NCBI RefSeq assembly: GCF_000238775.2
Contig: NZ_AFEJ02000002.1
Coordinates: 496,001-560,000 of the forward strand
Length of the DNA stretch: 64,000 nt
Direction of reading: 5' to 3'
Origin: Acaryochloris sp. CCMEE 5410
Lineage (GTDB): Bacteria > Cyanobacteriota > Cyanobacteriia > Thermosynechococcales > Thermosynechococcaceae
The notes under the pieces were generated by a model. It did not search any database and was not told where the DNA came from. It saw only the letters and a list, made by a program, of their open reading frames with translations. Of the stretch, positions 1 to 9,601 are shown in pieces; positions within the stretch are counted from its first letter, which is position 1; each line of letters begins with the position of its first letter. The position numbers were made by a program, and so were the translations under genes.

Positions 1-1
1 C

Positions 2-403
2 TTTGTTTTGGCCCTGCCAGAGCCCCACCTCTCCTTTAGCTACGGCATTGAGTTTCCTGAACCCGCCATTGGTAAACAGTGGTGCCGATTGAATCCCCAC
101 GCGTTTCTCTCTGAGATTGCCCCCGCTCGTACCTTTGGTCGGGCCAAGGATGTCGAATCCCTGCAAGCTAAGGGGTTCATCAAAGGTGGTAGTCTAGACA
201 ATGCTTTGGTTTGTCGTCAGGACGAATGGCTGAATCCGCCGTTGCGATTTGCAAACGAGCCGGTTCGCCACAAACTGCTGGATTTGATTGGCGATTTAAG
301 TTTATTGGGGTATTTACCCCCCGCCCATTACGTTGCATATAAAGCCAGTCACTCCCTCCACATTCGCTTTGCCAAACGCCTTCAGCAAGCCTTAATTGGC
401 TGA
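2..403 (+). CDS. lpxC: UDP-3-O-acyl-N-acetylglucosamine deacetylase, C-terminal part (5' end outside window)
   Basis: LpxC removes the acetyl group from UDP-3-O-acyl-GlcNAc, the committed zinc-dependent step of lipid A synthesis. Only about the last 133 codons are present; the reading frame is open to the window edge. The fragment shows the family's second-domain signatures: [12 protein letters not shown], then [19 protein letters not shown] (containing the H-K-LLD-IGD zinc/active-site region), and a closing A-x-KASHSLH stretch with the catalytic-type histidine. The stop at 401-403 lies 32 bases before fabZ, so lpxC-fabZ look co-transcribed. The lpxC, fabZ, lpxA, lpxB order fits an outer-membrane lipid A cluster. 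Product identity is confident; the true start cannot be seen. Confidence 0.93.
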   Translation, partial: FVLALPEPHLSFSYGIEFPEPAIGKQWCRLNPHAFLSEIAPARTFGRAKDVESLQAKGFIKGGSLDNALVCRQDEWLNPPLRFANEPVRHKLLDLIGDLSLLGYLPPAHYVAYKASHSLHIRFAKRLQQALIG

Positions 404-435
404 CTGCATTTTCTGTTGAATCGTGATTGCTTATT

Positions 436-906
436 ATGTCAAATCCCTCTGATGGCTCTTCTAATCCCAAAACCACCTTTATGATTGAGGAGATCCAAGA
501 GCTACTGCCCCACCGATATCCCTTTCTGCTGGTGGATCGCATTATTGACTACAAAGAGTCTGAGCGGGCAGTGGGCATCAAAAACGTGACGATGAATGAA
601 GAGTTCTTTCAAGGCCATTTCCCCGGTCGACCGCTGATGCCAGGGGTATTGATTGTGGAAGCCATGGCTCAAGTGGGCGGGATTGTTCTGGCTCAGCTTC
701 CCGATATCCCTTCTGGCAAGTTATTTGTCTTCACAGGGATTGATAAAGTCCGAATTCGCCGCTCCGTTGTCCCTGGAGACCAGCTCGTGATTACCGCTGA
801 ATTCTTGTCATTGAAGCGCAAACGGTTCGCCATGATGTCCACGAAGGCTGAAGTGGACGGCAAACTGGCCTGTTCAGGAGAGTTGATGTTTGCGATGGTG
901 GACTAA
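436..906 (+). CDS. fabZ: 3-hydroxyacyl-[acyl-carrier-protein] dehydratase FabZ
   Basis: FabZ dehydrates 3-hydroxyacyl-ACP in type II fatty acid synthesis and competes with LpxA/LpxC for the same acyl-ACP pool. The 156-residue product has the hot-dog fold signature: [14 protein letters not shown] near residue 24, then [13 protein letters not shown] with catalytic His61, and VEAMAQ with Glu75. Length is typical. I chose the ATG at 436 over a TTG at 427 because the family begins just before the [11 protein letters not shown] segment and the upstream extension adds nothing conserved. It follows lpxC by 32 bases and its last 4 bases overlap the end of the convergent gene on the other strand. Confidence 0.95.
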   Translation: MSNPSDGSSNPKTTFMIEEIQELLPHRYPFLLVDRIIDYKESERAVGIKNVTMNEEFFQGHFPGRPLMPGVLIVEAMAQVGGIVLAQLPDIPSGKLFVFTGIDKVRIRRSVVPGDQLVITAEFLSLKRKRFAMMSTKAEVDGKLACSGELMFAMVD

Positions 907-2441
907 TCTGCCTCAACCTCAGCCGTATCAACGCTTTGTTCAATACTATCCATAGCCTGTAAATAGGCCGGATTATCGGCTGGGGGGGGGATTTCTTCTA
1001 GCTCAGGCTCTTCCACTTCCAGGGCTTTGCGAGCATTATCAGCAATGATGGCATTGGCAAGCCGCTCTAAGGACTCCGGCTTATCCAGATTATTGAGGAT
1101 GCCGGCATATTTACGGCTATGGAGGGGCCGCACAGATTCTTGACAGTAATTAGACAGCTCTCGACTTTTCGTCATCACTTGGAAGGCAAATTCCTGTTCT
1201 TTGCCATCCCCACAAATCACCATATGCAGAAGATTAATCATCGACGCATCATGAACTTGAATTTTATATTTAGTCGTAATTTGGGGCCAATAACGCAGGG
1301 CTTTGACCCCCTCTAATCCCCCTTTTTTGAGGCCCGCATCTTCACACCACTGTTCAAATTCTTCGATATTCAACGGACATCGTCCATGTTCTTTCATGGA
1401 TTGTGCCAACACTTGTCCCGCTCGGAAGTTGCGGGTCGGTTTCCCGGTGGTGGGGCTGGTCATACTGCCCCGCACATCAGCCACCATAGCCGTTAATTGG
1501 GAAAATGTATGATCGCGAACCTTTTCCTTATCGCCCCCTTGATTGAGGGTCGCTTCAATCATGGGCACGCCATAGCCCAACTCCGTCAAATCGATGGGCT
1601 GCTGAGTGTAGAGTTTTTGTCGATCGCGCCGGGACATGGACACCGTTGCCGCCTGATCTAAGCACTGATCTAAGAGGAGAGTAAGCAAGGTCGGTAAAAT
1701 GCCCGTATTGTCCCAGTGAAACTCATAACCAAACCCAGCAAAGATCGAGGCCATATTTTTGGCGGCCTTAATATATTGGGCTTCGACATTATGTATCCCG
1801 GGGGAAACCTGGATATTAAGGGAAATGCCATCCAGCATAAAGGCACCGATCAAAGCGGTTAGGGCATTTGGATGGCAAAAATTAGCCGTAAAACTATCGA
1901 CCGGATCTCTTAAAGCACCATCTCTATGAAATCCGGAGAAAAAGGCCAAATTAGGATTTTTTTCACATAAAACATAGGCGGCATTGGTGGCCTTGTCATG
2001 GCTAAAAGACCCTGCCAAGCAGGCTAAAACGACATTGGAGCGACCCAATTTGTGGCGCAGGGCGCAGGCTTCCTCTAAATCCTGTTCGATGTAATTACTA
2101 TTGGCACTGAGAACCACCAATTCACAGGTCTCAATCAAATACTCTAAGGTGTTGGTAACGCTGGCATGGCCTTCATTATGGCGAGCCATCCGGTGTAAGT
2201 TAACAACATGGTCTGGATCCATACCGCCTTTGGCTTCTTCTGAGAAAGCCCCCATGAGGTCCCGCCCTGGTCGAGGGGCCAAAATTAAAGGGGTCCCCCC
2301 TGCTTGCATCACGGCATTGTAGGCCAGAGAACCCGGATAAAGACCAATACTATAGAATCCAACGGTGGCTTTCTCGAGTTCACGGATACGTTGTTTGATA
2401 GAGGCTTTGTCTAAGGAATCGTCAAAAAAACTGTTCCGCAT
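903..2441 (-). CDS. GpsA-like conserved protein, 512 aa, function unassigned
   Basis: I do not recognise a named gene. The fold pattern resembles NAD-dependent glycerol-3-phosphate dehydrogenase. An N-terminal Rossmann-like unit (residues ~25-60, glycine-rich [13 protein letters not shown] followed by an AGG turn) is followed by a [11 protein letters not shown] strand. Next comes an [11 protein letters not shown] segment placed like the FSGPS motif of GpsA, and an [14 protein letters not shown] helix placed like its GALKNVIAIAAG helix. The next ~230 residues differ from GpsA, the protein is much longer than the usual ~330 aa, and the last ~40 residues are Glu/Pro-rich. The gene lies antisense between fabZ and lpxA; its 3' end overlaps fabZ by 4 bases and its start faces lpxA across ~95 bases. 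A redox or sensing role in lipid metabolism is only an inference. Confidence 0.6.
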   Translation of the reverse strand: MRNSFFDDSLDKASIKQRIRELEKATVGFYSIGLYPGSLAYNAVMQAGGTPLILAPRPGRDLMGAFSEEAKGGMDPDHVVNLHRMARHNEGHASVTNTLEYLIETCELVVLSANSNYIEQDLEEACALRHKLGRSNVVLACLAGSFSHDKATNAAYVLCEKNPNLAFFSGFHRDGALRDPVDSFTANFCHPNALTALIGAFMLDGISLNIQVSPGIHNVEAQYIKAAKNMASIFAGFGYEFHWDNTGILPTLLTLLLDQCLDQAATVSMSRRDRQKLYTQQPIDLTELGYGVPMIEATLNQGGDKEKVRDHTFSQLTAMVADVRGSMTSPTTGKPTRNFRAGQVLAQSMKEHGRCPLNIEEFEQWCEDAGLKKGGLEGVKALRYWPQITTKYKIQVHDASMINLLHMVICGDGKEQEFAFQVMTKSRELSNYCQESVRPLHSRKYAGILNNLDKPESLERLANAIIADNARKALEVEEPELEEIPPPADNPAYLQAMDSIEQSVDTAEVEAD

Positions 2442-2536
2442 TAATTTCTACACTCAATACAATCGGAAGACGAGGAGTTTTGGCCGTTTATCTAAAATGC
2501 TACCCTCAGATAGCCATTGTAAAACGCTGACCCTGA

Positions 2537-3352
2537 ATGACCGACTTGATTCACCCCACCGCTGTGATTCATCCCCAAGCAACCGTGCATCAAACGGTTC
2601 AAATTGGGGCCTATGCGGTGATTGGGAAGCAGGTCAGATTAGGCCCCGGAACCCAGGTCGGACATCATGCTGTAATCGAAGGCTGGACTGAGATTGGGTC
2701 CGACAATCATATTTTTCCTGGGGTGGTGATTGGCATGGAACCCCAGGATCGCAATTTTCGCGGGGAACAGAGCGGTGTCAAGATTTGCGATCGCAACCAG
2801 ATACGTGAATATGTCACCATCCATCGGGCCAGTGGAGATCAACAGTTCACCACCATTGGCAGCGATAATCTATTGATGGCCAATGTACATATTGGCCATA
2901 ACTGTCACATTGCTGATCGGGTGGTGATAGCCAATTCTGTCGCCCTGAGTGGCCATGTGCAGGTGGAATCCCAAGCCAACATCAGTGGGGTCCTCGGCAT
3001 TCATCAGTTTGTCCATGTCGGTCAGCTAGCCATGATTGGGGGCATGAGCCGCATTACCCGAGATGTTCCCCCCTTGATGCTCGTAGAGGGCAATCCTGCC
3101 CATGTCCGGGCCTTAAACCAAGTGGGGTTGCAGCGTCATGGAGTCTACGACCTCTTGCAGGGGGAGATGAGAAGCCTCCTTAAGCAAGCCTTTCGGTATC
3201 TGTATCGGTCGAATCTCCAATTAGAGGTGGCCCTTGACCAAGTCGAATCTTTATCAGAGCATCCCCTGATTCAACATTTGTGCCAGTTTATGCGGGCAGC
3301 CCAAACCAGACGCGGCCTTACCCCTGGGCGTCAGCGCTGGGCTTCGGTCTAA
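2537..3352 (+). CDS. lpxA: Acyl-ACP--UDP-N-acetylglucosamine O-acyltransferase LpxA
   Basis: LpxA transfers a 3-hydroxyacyl chain from ACP to UDP-GlcNAc, the first step of lipid A synthesis. The 271-residue protein is a left-handed beta-helix built from hexapeptide repeats (IHPTAVI, AYAVIG, TQVGHHAVI and so on, residues ~5-190). The HIGHNCHI segment carries the catalytic-type His121, and the C-terminal helical domain starts near residue 195. Length matches the family. The ATG at 2537 directly precedes the first repeat. lpxB starts 7 bases after the stop, so translation is probably coupled. The divergent GpsA-like gene shares its upstream region. Confidence 0.95.
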   Translation: MTDLIHPTAVIHPQATVHQTVQIGAYAVIGKQVRLGPGTQVGHHAVIEGWTEIGSDNHIFPGVVIGMEPQDRNFRGEQSGVKICDRNQIREYVTIHRASGDQQFTTIGSDNLLMANVHIGHNCHIADRVVIANSVALSGHVQVESQANISGVLGIHQFVHVGQLAMIGGMSRITRDVPPLMLVEGNPAHVRALNQVGLQRHGVYDLLQGEMRSLLKQAFRYLYRSNLQLEVALDQVESLSEHPLIQHLCQFMRAAQTRRGLTPGRQRWASV

Positions 3353-3358
3353 GGCACG

Positions 3359-4534
3359 ATGGATCGGCCCTACCGAATTTTTATCAGTACCGGCGAGGTC
3401 TCTGGCGATCTCCAGGGCAGTTTACTGATTCCTGCCCTGATAGCAGAAGCCCAGTCCCGAGGATATTCCCTAGAGATCTGGGCTTTGGGGGGTCCGCGAA
3501 TGGCTGCTGTAGGCGCTCGACTCCTAGGGGATACCAGCCAGATCGGCGCGATTGGTCCCGTCAATGCATTACCCTTTGTCTGGCCCACCCTGAAGCTACA
3601 CAAGCAGGTGATGGATCAGTTCAAACAGGTTCCCCCCGATCTCACGGTTTTGATTGACTATATCGGCCCCAACCTTCGATTAGGCCAACGCCTCAAGCAG
3701 GCCTTCCCCAGCCCGGTGGTCTACTACATTGCCCCCCCCGAATGGGTCTGGTCCCAAGGGTTAGGGGTCACCCGGCAAGTCGTGGACCTCAGCGATAAAA
3801 TGCTGGCTATTTTTCCCCAGGAAGCCACGTATTACCAAGGGATGGGGGCAGATATCAATTGGGTGGGCCATCCCCTGGTGGATCACGTCCATCAGTTTCC
3901 CCCACGAGAACAAGCCCGTCAGCAGTTGGGGCTTCATCCCCAACAACCCATGATGGCGCTGATGCCTGCCTCGCGCCAACAGGAACTGGATCACCTCTTG
4001 CCCATAATCCTCACCGCCGCCCGACGGATCTACCACCAGGTACCAAACCTTCAGTTCTGGATGCCTTTGGCCCTATCGGCCTATCGTCGTGATGTCACTC
4101 AAGCCATTCAAAAGACGGGGCTCCCCATTTCTATCTCCCCGGATTCTCAAACGGTCATCGCCGCCGCAGATGTAGTAATTACTAAATCCGGGACCGCTAA
4201 TCTAGAAGCAGCCCTTCTCAATGTCCCGCAAGTGGTGGTCTATCGGGTGGGAGCCATCAGTGCTTGGCTCTATCAGCATCTGCTTCACTTTGAGGTTGAG
4301 TTTATTTCGCCGGTCAATCTTGTGGTCGGACGAGAAATTGTGCCCGAGCTATTGCAACAGGAGGTAACTCCAGAAAAGATTGCAGAACTTGCCTGTTCAC
4401 TACTAGAGAAAGGGGAGGCTCGACACACCATGATGGCTGAGTATCAGGAGTTGCGATCTCACCTTGGTCTTCCAGGGGTTCTCCAGCGAGCGGCGGAAGC
4501 CATCCTAAATGCTTTAGAGCAGTCCCTTAGGTAG
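3359..4534 (+). CDS. lpxB: Lipid-A-disaccharide synthase LpxB
   Basis: LpxB condenses UDP-2,3-diacyl-GlcN with lipid X to give the lipid A disaccharide (glycosyltransferase family 19, peripheral membrane). The 391-residue product opens with the family signature IFISTGEVSGDLQGS, then VLIDYIGPNLRLGQ, YYIAPPEWVWSQG and, in the donor-binding half, a TKSGTANLEAALLNVPQVVVYR motif. It starts 7 bases after lpxA. Its last 8 bases overlap the 3' end of the oppositely oriented 1197-aa signalling gene. No frameshift or missing motif is seen. Confidence 0.95.
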   Translation: MDRPYRIFISTGEVSGDLQGSLLIPALIAEAQSRGYSLEIWALGGPRMAAVGARLLGDTSQIGAIGPVNALPFVWPTLKLHKQVMDQFKQVPPDLTVLIDYIGPNLRLGQRLKQAFPSPVVYYIAPPEWVWSQGLGVTRQVVDLSDKMLAIFPQEATYYQGMGADINWVGHPLVDHVHQFPPREQARQQLGLHPQQPMMALMPASRQQELDHLLPIILTAARRIYHQVPNLQFWMPLALSAYRRDVTQAIQKTGLPISISPDSQTVIAAADVVITKSGTANLEAALLNVPQVVVYRVGAISAWLYQHLLHFEVEFISPVNLVVGREIVPELLQQEVTPEKIAELACSLLEKGEARHTMMAEYQELRSHLGLPGVLQRAAEAILNALEQSLR

Positions 4535-7500
4535 ACTCTAGATCAGCCGGTAGCTCACCAATAATGGTTTGGCGGCTATTAAAGGTAGATGTCGTCAGGC
4601 TAGGTTTAATGGCTAAGAGCGCAGAGGATAGAGAACCTTGCTCAATGGGACGCCAATTAATGGTCGCCAAGACAACCCTAACTTTGGCCATCACGTCAAT
4701 CAAATTTGAGAAAATACTGCCTTCATCAAACGCTGCAATCAACTCAGATGCTCCCTGATGGGTCGCCCATTTTCGTTCAGACGCTGGGACAAACGTACGA
4801 GTGCCGCTCGTCAAAATAATTTTGAGGGTAGGATGCAAATTATGGCACCATCGACAGAAACTGTAGGGATTGGGCTTCAGAATCGTCATATCCAGCAGCA
4901 ATAGATCTGGAACCCCTTGCCCTGACTTAATGGACTGGGTCAGATATTGAGCCAAATCTATATTTTCATTCAGCCAAGTCAGGGAGATGCCCTGAGAACT
5001 CAATGCTTCTTTCCAGACTTGCCCCTGCATATGGGAAGCCTGCATCATCAATACATTTTTAGGCGCCGTTTCGATGGCACTTAGGGCAGATTCTCTAGGG
5101 CGGTGATGAAATTCCAGTTGAGAATGGCCAATGGTAATCAAATCACCATCCTTGAGAGCAACGGGCATGGTCACCCGTTCACCATTCACCACCGATCCAT
5201 TCCCGCTTCCCAAGTCAATGAGGAAAAATTCGCCTGCATCGGTAGCCCGCAATTGGGCATGATTACGAGATGCCCACCGATCAGGGAGAACAATCGTGTT
5301 ATCTGGACTGCGGCCAATGGTCCAGGACTGCTTGCCCACAAGCGGAACTTGCGATTGACCAATCGGACTGTAGATGATCAATAGGGACATGGATGATGAG
5401 GGGTTCATGCTGTCAAGGGGTTGGGAGTATGACGGTTCAAGCCAAGGATCGGCGGCATGGGCAGGAATAGGATCTGTAAAATTATGACCTTGTCCATAAT
5501 CGCATTTCAACGCACTCATCAAAAGACGCTGCTTCGGGGTTTGAATCCCATCCGCCAACATCTTAATTTCTGCACTGGCTGCCAGGATAAACAACGAATG
5601 GATCGATTCTAAATAGCCTTGCTGATCTAGGTTACCCAGAAGAGTCGATGACAGTTTAACCCAATCGACCGGTAAACTTTCCTCTCCAGACAACCAATCA
5701 AAATCTTGATTATCTTGCACCCGAGCCAGTTGGACGCCTCGCGAGTGAACGTCCTGGAGATGGGCTAAGACCTTCTTGGATGGTCGTGGCCACAGGGATG
5801 GGGGTAACTCTAGAACCAAATGCTGGGGGTTGATGTCATGTTTTTCGAGCAGTCGCTCAAATTTGGATAAGAAATTAGAGGAAGTCAGTTGTGCCTCAGA
5901 CACCACCACCCAAATTGATAAGGGTTGTTCGGTGGGCATTCGCTGCCACTGGTGGAGCTGAGCACAAGCCTTGCGCAAGACCCACCAGCCCAAGGATCGC
6001 TGCAGTCCCGTATCTGTCACTGACGGCAGAAACTCAAAGGACGGCAGCATGCCTTTTTGGGGATGCTGCCAGTACATCTGAAGCGTAAAGCCCCAAACCT
6101 CGTTATTTTCCAAGGAATGGACGGGTTGACAGTATAGGCGAAACTCCTCATCATCCAGGGCCTGCCGCACTTCTGTCTCGACTTGCACCTGGGCTAGGGG
6201 CTGGAGGGGCATCTCTGGAGAAAAGACGGCATAACAGCCCTTGCCATTAGCCTTAGCCCGATAAAGAGCAATATCTGCATGACGTAGCAGGTCGTCTGGT
6301 TTATGCTCTGGATTGCCACTCATGGCAATGCCGATGCTCACGGTAATAAAGACTTCGGTATGGTCGAGGGTAAAGGGCTCCTTCAGGGATTGCAAAATGC
6401 GATCGCTAATATGCATCGCATCCTCAGCCTGATCAATATTGGGAAGCAGAAGCGTAAACTCATCCCCCCCGAGGCGAGCCACTGTATCCTCAGGCCGAAG
6501 GCAGGTTTGTAGCCGATGGGCCACGGCCACCAGCAGTTGGTCCCCAACCATATGACCAAGGGTATCGTTGATAATCTTGAACCGATCAAGATCTAAGAAC
6601 AGAACGGCAAAAATTTCCTCTGGATGCCGCTGAAAGGAACGACAAGCCTGCTCCAATCGATCCATAAACAGAACCCGATTGGGTAACTGGGTTAAACCAT
6701 CATGAAGTGCATCATGGAGCAGAGCCTGTTCTGTTTGCTTCCGTTCTGAGGCATCTTCCAAGGTGCCTGCTGTGCCTATACGGGTTCCGTCCTCAGCGCG
6801 CATGACATGGTTATGGACCACCACCCAGGCGCACCCACCCTGCTGACTAAAGAAACGCAACTCATGGCCATAGCTCTCGGCGGTCTGTTCCACAAGATTA
6901 TGAAACGCCTCCTGAAGACCCGGTCGATCGTCGGGATGCACAAAATCCCAAATGGGTTTCCCTAGGCTGTCTTCTAAAGAAACCCCAGTTAATTTAGACC
7001 ATGCAGGATTGAGATAGGTCCAATGCCCTGCTAGATCTGTCTTAAAGATGACAATGGAGATATCAGCCAGCAGCGTTTGATAGTGGTCAATTTGCTGCTG
7101 AGCATTCACTTCTAGGCGCTTAAAGCCAGCAATATTGGTCAGGACACCCACAACCCGGTTCGGAACCCCTTGGGCATCCCGCTGGATCACGCCCCGATCG
7201 CACATAAAGGGTTGCCCATCAGATTGCCAACGATACTCCAGCTCAAATTGATCCTCCCCCTGAAAGTCTTGATCGATCAGAGTTTCTAATAGATGTCGAT
7301 CTTCAGGATGGATTTGATCCAGCCATTCCAGTACAGAGAATTGGCGGGGGGCATGGGGCTTAGCAGCCTGCTCCTCAGTTGTTTTCGTAAACTGGAGGAT
7401 GGAAGCGGAGGCAATATCCCAGTCATAAAAACAGCCTCTGAAACTGCTAGCAACTAGGGCAAATCGTTCTTGAACGGTATTGAAACAGGTGTTCGACCGT

Positions 7501-8120
7501 TCAGCCTGGATGAGCCAAGCCAAAAAGCTGGCGACCTGTTTGCCCCACAAACAGAGCATATCTGCATCGGGCAGGAGCTCAGGGCTCCCTAATGTCAACA
7601 TCCCCAAAACCGTATGATTGGTTGCCACAGGCAGTTGCACAACCGTTTTAAGTAATGCCGAGGGAGGGAGGTAAGATGCCAAGTGGGTCTGGTTGATCAC
7701 CCCTTGATCATCCACCAGAACAAGGGGCCTAGAAGCCCCGAGCACCTGGCTAGCCTGATGGTTAAGGCGTTGTAATGTCCCCTCATCCTCATGATTGAGA
7801 CGTCTAATCGTCCCGGCCTGAAACTGCAGGGTTTGCTGATTCGGGTCATAAAAATCAAGCACAACGATGGCAAATCCCAGGGTCTCACTGAGAATTTCCA
7901 CTGATTTTTGCAACCGTTCTGATAAGGACAGATACTGTGAATCCAGATCAGCTAGTTTCTGGTACGCCAGCAGAAAGTGATTGCCTGTAGCCTGCGACTG
8001 GGCAACTTCTGGCAAGGCCAACGTGGGTGATTCCAACTGATCAAGCAGGGTTTTAAGCCCCAACGACAGTTGTCTTGGGACAATGGTTAATTGATTCCAG
8101 AACTGCTGAATTACTGACAA
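4527..8120 (-). CDS. Multidomain signalling protein: GAF-PAS-PAS-GGDEF-degenerate EAL-FHA-receiver-like
   Basis: A 1197-residue cytoplasmic regulator. Approximate order: GAF-like 60-205, PAS 215-335, PAS 345-465, GGDEF 470-640, EAL-like 645-890, FHA 912-1005, receiver-like 1020-1145. The GGDEF motif is intact (RLGGDEF near 550), so diguanylate cyclase activity is plausible. The EAL part keeps the LYCQPV opening, but the EAL signature reads GFTLQMYW, the usual DDFGTGYSS loop is VQDNQDFDWLSG, and the E-T/E-S strand is LELPPS. It should therefore not hydrolyse c-di-GMP. The FHA part has SIGR-like TIGRSPDN and SRNHAQL, so it may bind phosphothreonine partners. A receiver-like tail has LLLLDM at the phosphoacceptor position. 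It overlaps the lpxB 3' end by 8 bases. Its specific output is unknown. Confidence 0.85.
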   Translation of the reverse strand: MSVIQQFWNQLTIVPRQLSLGLKTLLDQLESPTLALPEVAQSQATGNHFLLAYQKLADLDSQYLSLSERLQKSVEILSETLGFAIVVLDFYDPNQQTLQFQAGTIRRLNHEDEGTLQRLNHQASQVLGASRPLVLVDDQGVINQTHLASYLPPSALLKTVVQLPVATNHTVLGMLTLGSPELLPDADMLCLWGKQVASFLAWLIQAERSNTCFNTVQERFALVASSFRGCFYDWDIASASILQFTKTTEEQAAKPHAPRQFSVLEWLDQIHPEDRHLLETLIDQDFQGEDQFELEYRWQSDGQPFMCDRGVIQRDAQGVPNRVVGVLTNIAGFKRLEVNAQQQIDHYQTLLADISIVIFKTDLAGHWTYLNPAWSKLTGVSLEDSLGKPIWDFVHPDDRPGLQEAFHNLVEQTAESYGHELRFFSQQGGCAWVVVHNHVMRAEDGTRIGTAGTLEDASERKQTEQALLHDALHDGLTQLPNRVLFMDRLEQACRSFQRHPEEIFAVLFLDLDRFKIINDTLGHMVGDQLLVAVAHRLQTCLRPEDTVARLGGDEFTLLLPNIDQAEDAMHISDRILQSLKEPFTLDHTEVFITVSIGIAMSGNPEHKPDDLLRHADIALYRAKANGKGCYAVFSPEMPLQPLAQVQVETEVRQALDDEEFRLYCQPVHSLENNEVWGFTLQMYWQHPQKGMLPSFEFLPSVTDTGLQRSLGWWVLRKACAQLHQWQRMPTEQPLSIWVVVSEAQLTSSNFLSKFERLLEKHDINPQHLVLELPPSLWPRPSKKVLAHLQDVHSRGVQLARVQDNQDFDWLSGEESLPVDWVKLSSTLLGNLDQQGYLESIHSLFILAASAEIKMLADGIQTPKQRLLMSALKCDYGQGHNFTDPIPAHAADPWLEPSYSQPLDSMNPSSSMSLLIIYSPIGQSQVPLVGKQSWTIGRSPDNTIVLPDRWASRNHAQLRATDAGEFFLIDLGSGNGSVVNGERVTMPVALKDGDLITIGHSQLEFHHRPRESALSAIETAPKNVLMMQASHMQGQVWKEALSSQGISLTWLNENIDLAQYLTQSIKSGQGVPDLLLLDMTILKPNPYSFCRWCHNLHPTLKIILTSGTRTFVPASERKWATHQGASELIAAFDEGSIFSNLIDVMAKVRVVLATINWRPIEQGSLSSALLAIKPSLTTSTFNSRQTIIGELPADLEST

Positions 8121-8439
8121 CCTCGTTTACTCTGCGACCGCCTATTATTAATTGCCCTGCCCATCTCTTTAACGAAAGAGATGGTTCCTCCAAACTGTCC
8201 TTGAAACACCTATCGTTGCAGCCTTCTGCCAACCTCAGAATGCACAACGGCCCGTATTCAGAACAGCTTAAGGAGTGTAATACTCATCATGATCAAACAA
8301 CAGGACCAAAAGAAGCCAAACCCTCATCAGCCTTAGTGTACCCCCAGAGGCAGCTGACTCTTAACAGAAAAATTCGAATCTGATGACGTTTTTAACTCTC
8401 TTAGCACTCTTATTAAAAATAATTCTCACAAACGGCCAA
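8121..8439. other. Intergenic stretch, no gene seen
   Basis: About 320 bases between the starts/ends of two minus-strand genes. Short open frames here extend antisense into the neighbouring signalling gene and show no conserved motif. It should contain the promoter of the 1197-aa signalling gene, but no convincing -35/-10 pair or terminator could be picked out by eye. Confidence 0.4.
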
Positions 8440-8922
8440 TCAACCTTCTCGTAAGTCAAGCTTTAGCAACGGTAAGAAACGATCAGGAATGCTTTCAGAT
8501 TCAGTTTGGCCAATCCGGTAAGCCCCTACATTACGGTAAAAGGCCTCCGCATTCGGATCGCTCTGAATCAGAATCGATTGCGTCTCCCAAATAGCAGCTT
8601 GGCGTTGGGCATGACGGATCAGATATTTGCCATGGCCCTGCCCAATAGAACTGGGGGACACAAACAGGGCAATCAGCTCCATTTCTTGGGCAGGCAGGTG
8701 TTCTAATCCATAAAAGCCAATTAAACGATTTTCTCTTTCACCTAGAAAAAAATGATATTGGGGTTGATTAATGTGTGCTGCAGTGTAGGTTAATTCAGAC
8801 CGACAGGCTACCATAAAATCAGAGGAATATCCCCAATAGGCTTTTGACTGAAAGGCTAACTGGTTGAGTGCAGGTAAATCCTCACAGCTTGCTTTTCTGA
8901 TTTCTAATGAAAAAATAGGCAT
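8440..8922 (-). CDS. GNAT-family N-acetyltransferase
   Basis: A single-domain acetyl-CoA-dependent acetyltransferase of ~160 residues; the substrate is unknown. The start is taken as the ATG at 8922 (MPIFSLEIRKA), where the first beta strand begins; an in-frame GTG 12 bases further out is possible. The acetyl-CoA binding loop is visible as SSIGQGHGKYLIRHA (Q/R-x-x-G-x-G/A type). It follows an ELIALFVSP strand and precedes the ILIQSDPNAEAFYRNVGA strand-helix unit typical of GNAT enzymes. It stands alone, with long non-coding stretches on both sides. Confidence 0.85.
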   Translation of the reverse strand: MPIFSLEIRKASCEDLPALNQLAFQSKAYWGYSSDFMVACRSELTYTAAHINQPQYHFFLGERENRLIGFYGLEHLPAQEMELIALFVSPSSIGQGHGKYLIRHAQRQAAIWETQSILIQSDPNAEAFYRNVGAYRIGQTESESIPDRFLPLLKLDLREG

Positions 8923-9334
8923 AACACTGGACACTTAAGAAATCTAAACACTAGGGTTTGACTTTAGTTTCACGCAATAGCATCTTGTTAAATAGATAAC
9001 CTTTCAGATTTAATCCTTAATCTCCATTTAACGTACCTTTTAGCTATCGACATTTAAGTCCTAATGTCCAGTAGTTGAAGGCATTCATGATTCCTTCAAG
9101 GAAACAAAATCTGAACCTTTTATGTCATTAGATTGCTACTAGCTAGCGTTAAAAGTGTGTTGCAGAATGATTCATCTCGCTGGCTAAATCAAACGGATGA
9201 AACCAGTCTAGATTTAATCTAATTACTGTAGTAGCAATACTTGATTCAACAATTCCCCCAAACCGTCGTTATCCAAGTTTTGAATAAGCAGAAGTTTTCT
9301 TCATGCTTTTTCTCCATGGCTTAGGAAAAATTCT
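8923..9334. other. Intergenic stretch, no gene seen
   Basis: About 410 AT-rich bases between the divergently transcribed GNAT gene and the small-ORF/MFS group. It presumably holds promoters for both directions. No RNA gene, strong hairpin or long open frame is evident. Confidence 0.4.
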
Positions 9335-9592
9335 ATGGATTTTAAATCAAGAAAACCCATATTCGCCGTTTCGACTTCTTGGATGAGGGGTTCACTCCAG
9401 CAGTTTGAAATATTCATTCCAAATGATGCGCGAGTCGGACATCAACCTGTTTTAGGGAATTGGCTACATCAAACATTAGCCTCTTGGATTGACTCTGGAT
9501 TGCTGCTGCCCAGCCCCATCAAAACGTTAAGGGGCCTCCTGAAGCCGTTTTTTCCAGCGCAACAACCTGCTGATTTTGTCGCCAAGGTGTAA
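9335..9592 (+). CDS. Small hypothetical protein, 85 aa
   Basis: I do not recognise this protein. It has no clear transmembrane segment, signal peptide or metal motif. It does have plausible translation signals: an AGGA element about 8 bases before the ATG. It ends 9 bases before the MFS gene, whose ribosome site (AAGGAG) lies in the gap. That spacing suggests it is the first gene of the exporter/glycosyltransferase group. It may still be a non-coding leader, since coding evidence is limited to length and position. Confidence 0.45.
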   Translation: MDFKSRKPIFAVSTSWMRGSLQQFEIFIPNDARVGHQPVLGNWLHQTLASWIDSGLLLPSPIKTLRGLLKPFFPAQQPADFVAKV

Positions 9593-9601
9593 AGGAGCTA
9601 G

